In this document: piece after piece, positions 62,905-64,000 of the stretch
How positions within the stretch are numbered: the stretch's first letter is position 1
Layout: each line of letters opens with the position of its first letter
Source: Mycolicibacterium sphagni
Lineage (GTDB): Bacteria; Actinomycetota; Actinomycetes; Mycobacteriales; Mycobacteriaceae
DNA: 64,000 nucleotides
Reading direction: 5' to 3'
Assembly (NCBI RefSeq): GCF_013337765.1
Contig: NZ_VBSB01000008.1
Span: 434,001-498,000 of the forward strand
The notes under the pieces: model-generated
The model's database searches: none
Seen by the model: only the letters and a program-made list of their open reading frames with translations
Told to the model about the DNA's origin: nothing
Made by a program: the position numbers and the translations under genes

Positions 62905-63120
62905 GCACCGACCCACCAATGGCCATGACCTGGCGGAGTCCACAGCTGGGGATGGTGAGCAAACCCAGACGGCGGCCTTAGGGGCGGCACTGCTCGTCCG
63001 CTGTCTTCCTACCGGACTCGCCCGGACGATGAACGCGTCGCGGCTGAGCGCGGGCTACAGCGCGTTGCGAGCGTGGTGGTGATGCATGAGCAGTTCGCGA
63101 TGGCGTGAGCCCAGCTTGTA
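62905..63120. other. Intergenic region without a recognisable gene
   Basis: Between the candidate sigma-factor promoter and the SnoaL-like gene. Reading frames are short and lack ribosome binding sites. No RNA gene, repeat or terminator hairpin was seen. Confidence 0.5.
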
Positions 63121-63672
63121 TCAGGCGAGTGGGTTGTGGGCTCGCCGGTGGTTGGACAGGGGGCGCGTGTAGGACGGGTCGGTATTGTCACGGGCAGAGA
63201 GCCCATTGGCTGCGATATCGAGGACATCGGCAAACGGGATCGGCATCGTCGGCAGCGATCCAGACCACTCAATAACATTGGTGCGCAGTACTATTCGCCA
63301 CTCCCCAGCGCGCCGCTCCAGCCTGTCGAGATAGCGACCACCAGCCAACCAGTTGGATTCGTCGCGATTTCGTGCAGCGAACAGGTAGTAGGTTTCAGTG
63401 TGCGCGACGCGGCCGTCGATGTCGCAGGTGTGATTGAGCAGCAGGTGTTGGGTCGCAATCTGACCCTGCTCATGGAGGCTGTGCGCCCAGTCGTATAGGT
63501 CGGTCGGGTTGCCGACGAAGTCGCCGGCGGCGACTGTCGCGTCAGGGTGGAAGGCGGACAAGAAAACGTCGCGGTCGAAGCGGTCCACGCCGCGGCTGAA
63601 CCGGGTTAGGCAATCGCTGATGTCCTGGCGGTCCACCAGTCTCTCGAGTCGGGCGAGCCGTTCAGCATCCAT
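63121..63672 (-). CDS. SnoaL-like (NTF2-fold) protein
   Basis: 183 aa. The pattern LVDRQDISDCLTRFSRGVDRFDRDVFLSAFHPDATV is the hallmark of the SnoaL_4-type NTF2 fold, with a later DIDGRVAHTETYYLF strand. These are small isomerases, hydrolases or ring-hydroxylase-like subunits. The start overlaps the SDR end by 11 nt, so they act together in one operon. Confidence 0.83.
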   Translation of the reverse strand: MDAERLARLERLVDRQDISDCLTRFSRGVDRFDRDVFLSAFHPDATVAAGDFVGNPTDLYDWAHSLHEQGQIATQHLLLNHTCDIDGRVAHTETYYLFAARNRDESNWLAGGRYLDRLERRAGEWRIVLRTNVIEWSGSLPTMPIPFADVLDIAANGLSARDNTDPSYTRPLSNHRRAHNPLA

Positions 63673-64000
63673 GGCAGGCCTTAAGGACAGGTCCCCAGAT
63701 AGGCGATCCGCGTTGGGCGCGCAGCGAAGGTATGACCCGGCCGTCGATGTCTGTAATGCCGTATTTTCCAGCCAGTTCGGCGGTGATGAAGGTGCCTCCT
63801 GACAGGCTCATCAACTCGGGATCGGTGGCCAGCGCGGCGATCACCCGACCAGGAAACTCCGGCGAGCAACCGACCGCCGGGGCGGTGACGAGGGACTCCG
63901 CCATCTCCGGTTGCGCCGCAAGATTGCGTTGGGCTCGTTCGGTCATCGTCAGCCCCTGCCACAGCGAGACTGACGCCACGTGGTGCGGTTGCAGTTCGAT
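63662..64000 (-). CDS. Short-chain dehydrogenase/reductase, C-terminal part (truncated by the window)
   Basis: The open frame runs to the window edge (at least 113 aa visible). It begins inside the protein: VASVSLWQGLTMTERAQRN is the SDR segment after the catalytic YxxxK, and the visible part ends with FITAELAGKYGITDIDGR. The N-terminal Rossmann motif and active site lie beyond 64000. In the same operon as the SnoaL-like gene. Confidence 0.8.
   Translation of the reverse strand: MELQPHHVASVSLWQGLTMTERAQRNLAAQPEMAESLVTAPAVGCSPEFPGRVIAALATDPELMSLSGGTFITAELAGKYGITDIDGRVIPSLRAQRGSPIWGPVLKACHGC

Overview
The window is a stretch of a high-GC actinobacterial chromosome and is clearly mycobacterial. 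It carries the distal half of an ESX-1 type VII secretion locus with near-textbook EsxB and EsxA, an MPT64-family secreted antigen, a glycine-rich PGRS-type protein, an APP1-type protein and a SigF-like sigma factor. Upstream of the methyltransferase and of the phosphonate genes sit compact palindromic operators. No tRNA, rRNA, insertion sequence or CRISPR array was seen. The content fits a Mycolicibacterium-type environmental fast grower better than the M. tuberculosis complex.

Layout. (1) 59-12742: ESX-1 half-locus. The + strand carries ppe68-esxB-esxA-espI-eccD1-a small membrane protein-espJ. The - strand carries mycP1-eccE1-espB-espL-espK. The core ATPase and EccB genes, and most or all of the PE partner, lie left of the window. 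A GT9 glycosyltransferase and a DUF4254 protein (12824-14384) lie directly upstream of mycP1 on the same strand. (2) 14489-15322: PHP-family phosphatase. (3) 15324-22421: a compact phosphonate regulon. A divergent operator separates an HD-oxygenase/GntR pair from an operon for a flavin oxidoreductase, a phosphonatase-like HAD hydrolase and a four-gene ABC importer. (4) 22454-28106: secreted proteins (MPT64, a pentapeptide/GH64-like protein, an APP1-like protein, an Ala/Gly-rich secreted protein) plus one short gene with a perfect ribosome binding site. (5) 28125-36415: SLC13 transporter, a three-gene DyP-peroxidase operon, a lipoprotein, an anti-sigma factor with no adjacent sigma factor, a TetR regulator, a CcdA-like protein and a small coiled-coil protein.

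(6) 36608-46285: PGRS-like secreted protein, APC permease with an FAD oxidase, a PPOX protein, a DUF4232 secreted protein, a membrane protein, and an AraC regulator divergent from a D-aminoacylase-like amidohydrolase. (7) 46324-51403: a four-gene carbohydrate cluster (two GT4, one GH13, one predicted alpha/alpha-barrel protein). (8) 51466-56508: MDMPI-type protein, a cadherin/VCBS-like repeat surface protein, TetR plus SAM methyltransferase with a perfect 14+14 bp palindrome between them, and a DapB-like dehydrogenase. (9) 56755-64000: NadR-like ATPase, a Tat-exported sulfatase, divergent exported MsrB and membrane-anchored MsrA, a DUF389 membrane protein, a SigF-like sigma factor with a candidate self-type promoter, a SnoaL-like protein and an SDR cut by the window edge.

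The best functional stories are: the phosphonate regulon, whose operator core equals the site I recall for mycobacterial PhnF; the ESX-1 substrate and machinery genes with a hairpin between esxA and espI; and the extracytoplasmic methionine-sulfoxide repair pair. The most loosely described modules are the DyP three-gene operon, the GT9-DUF4254 pair beside ESX-1, and the GT4/GH13 cluster.
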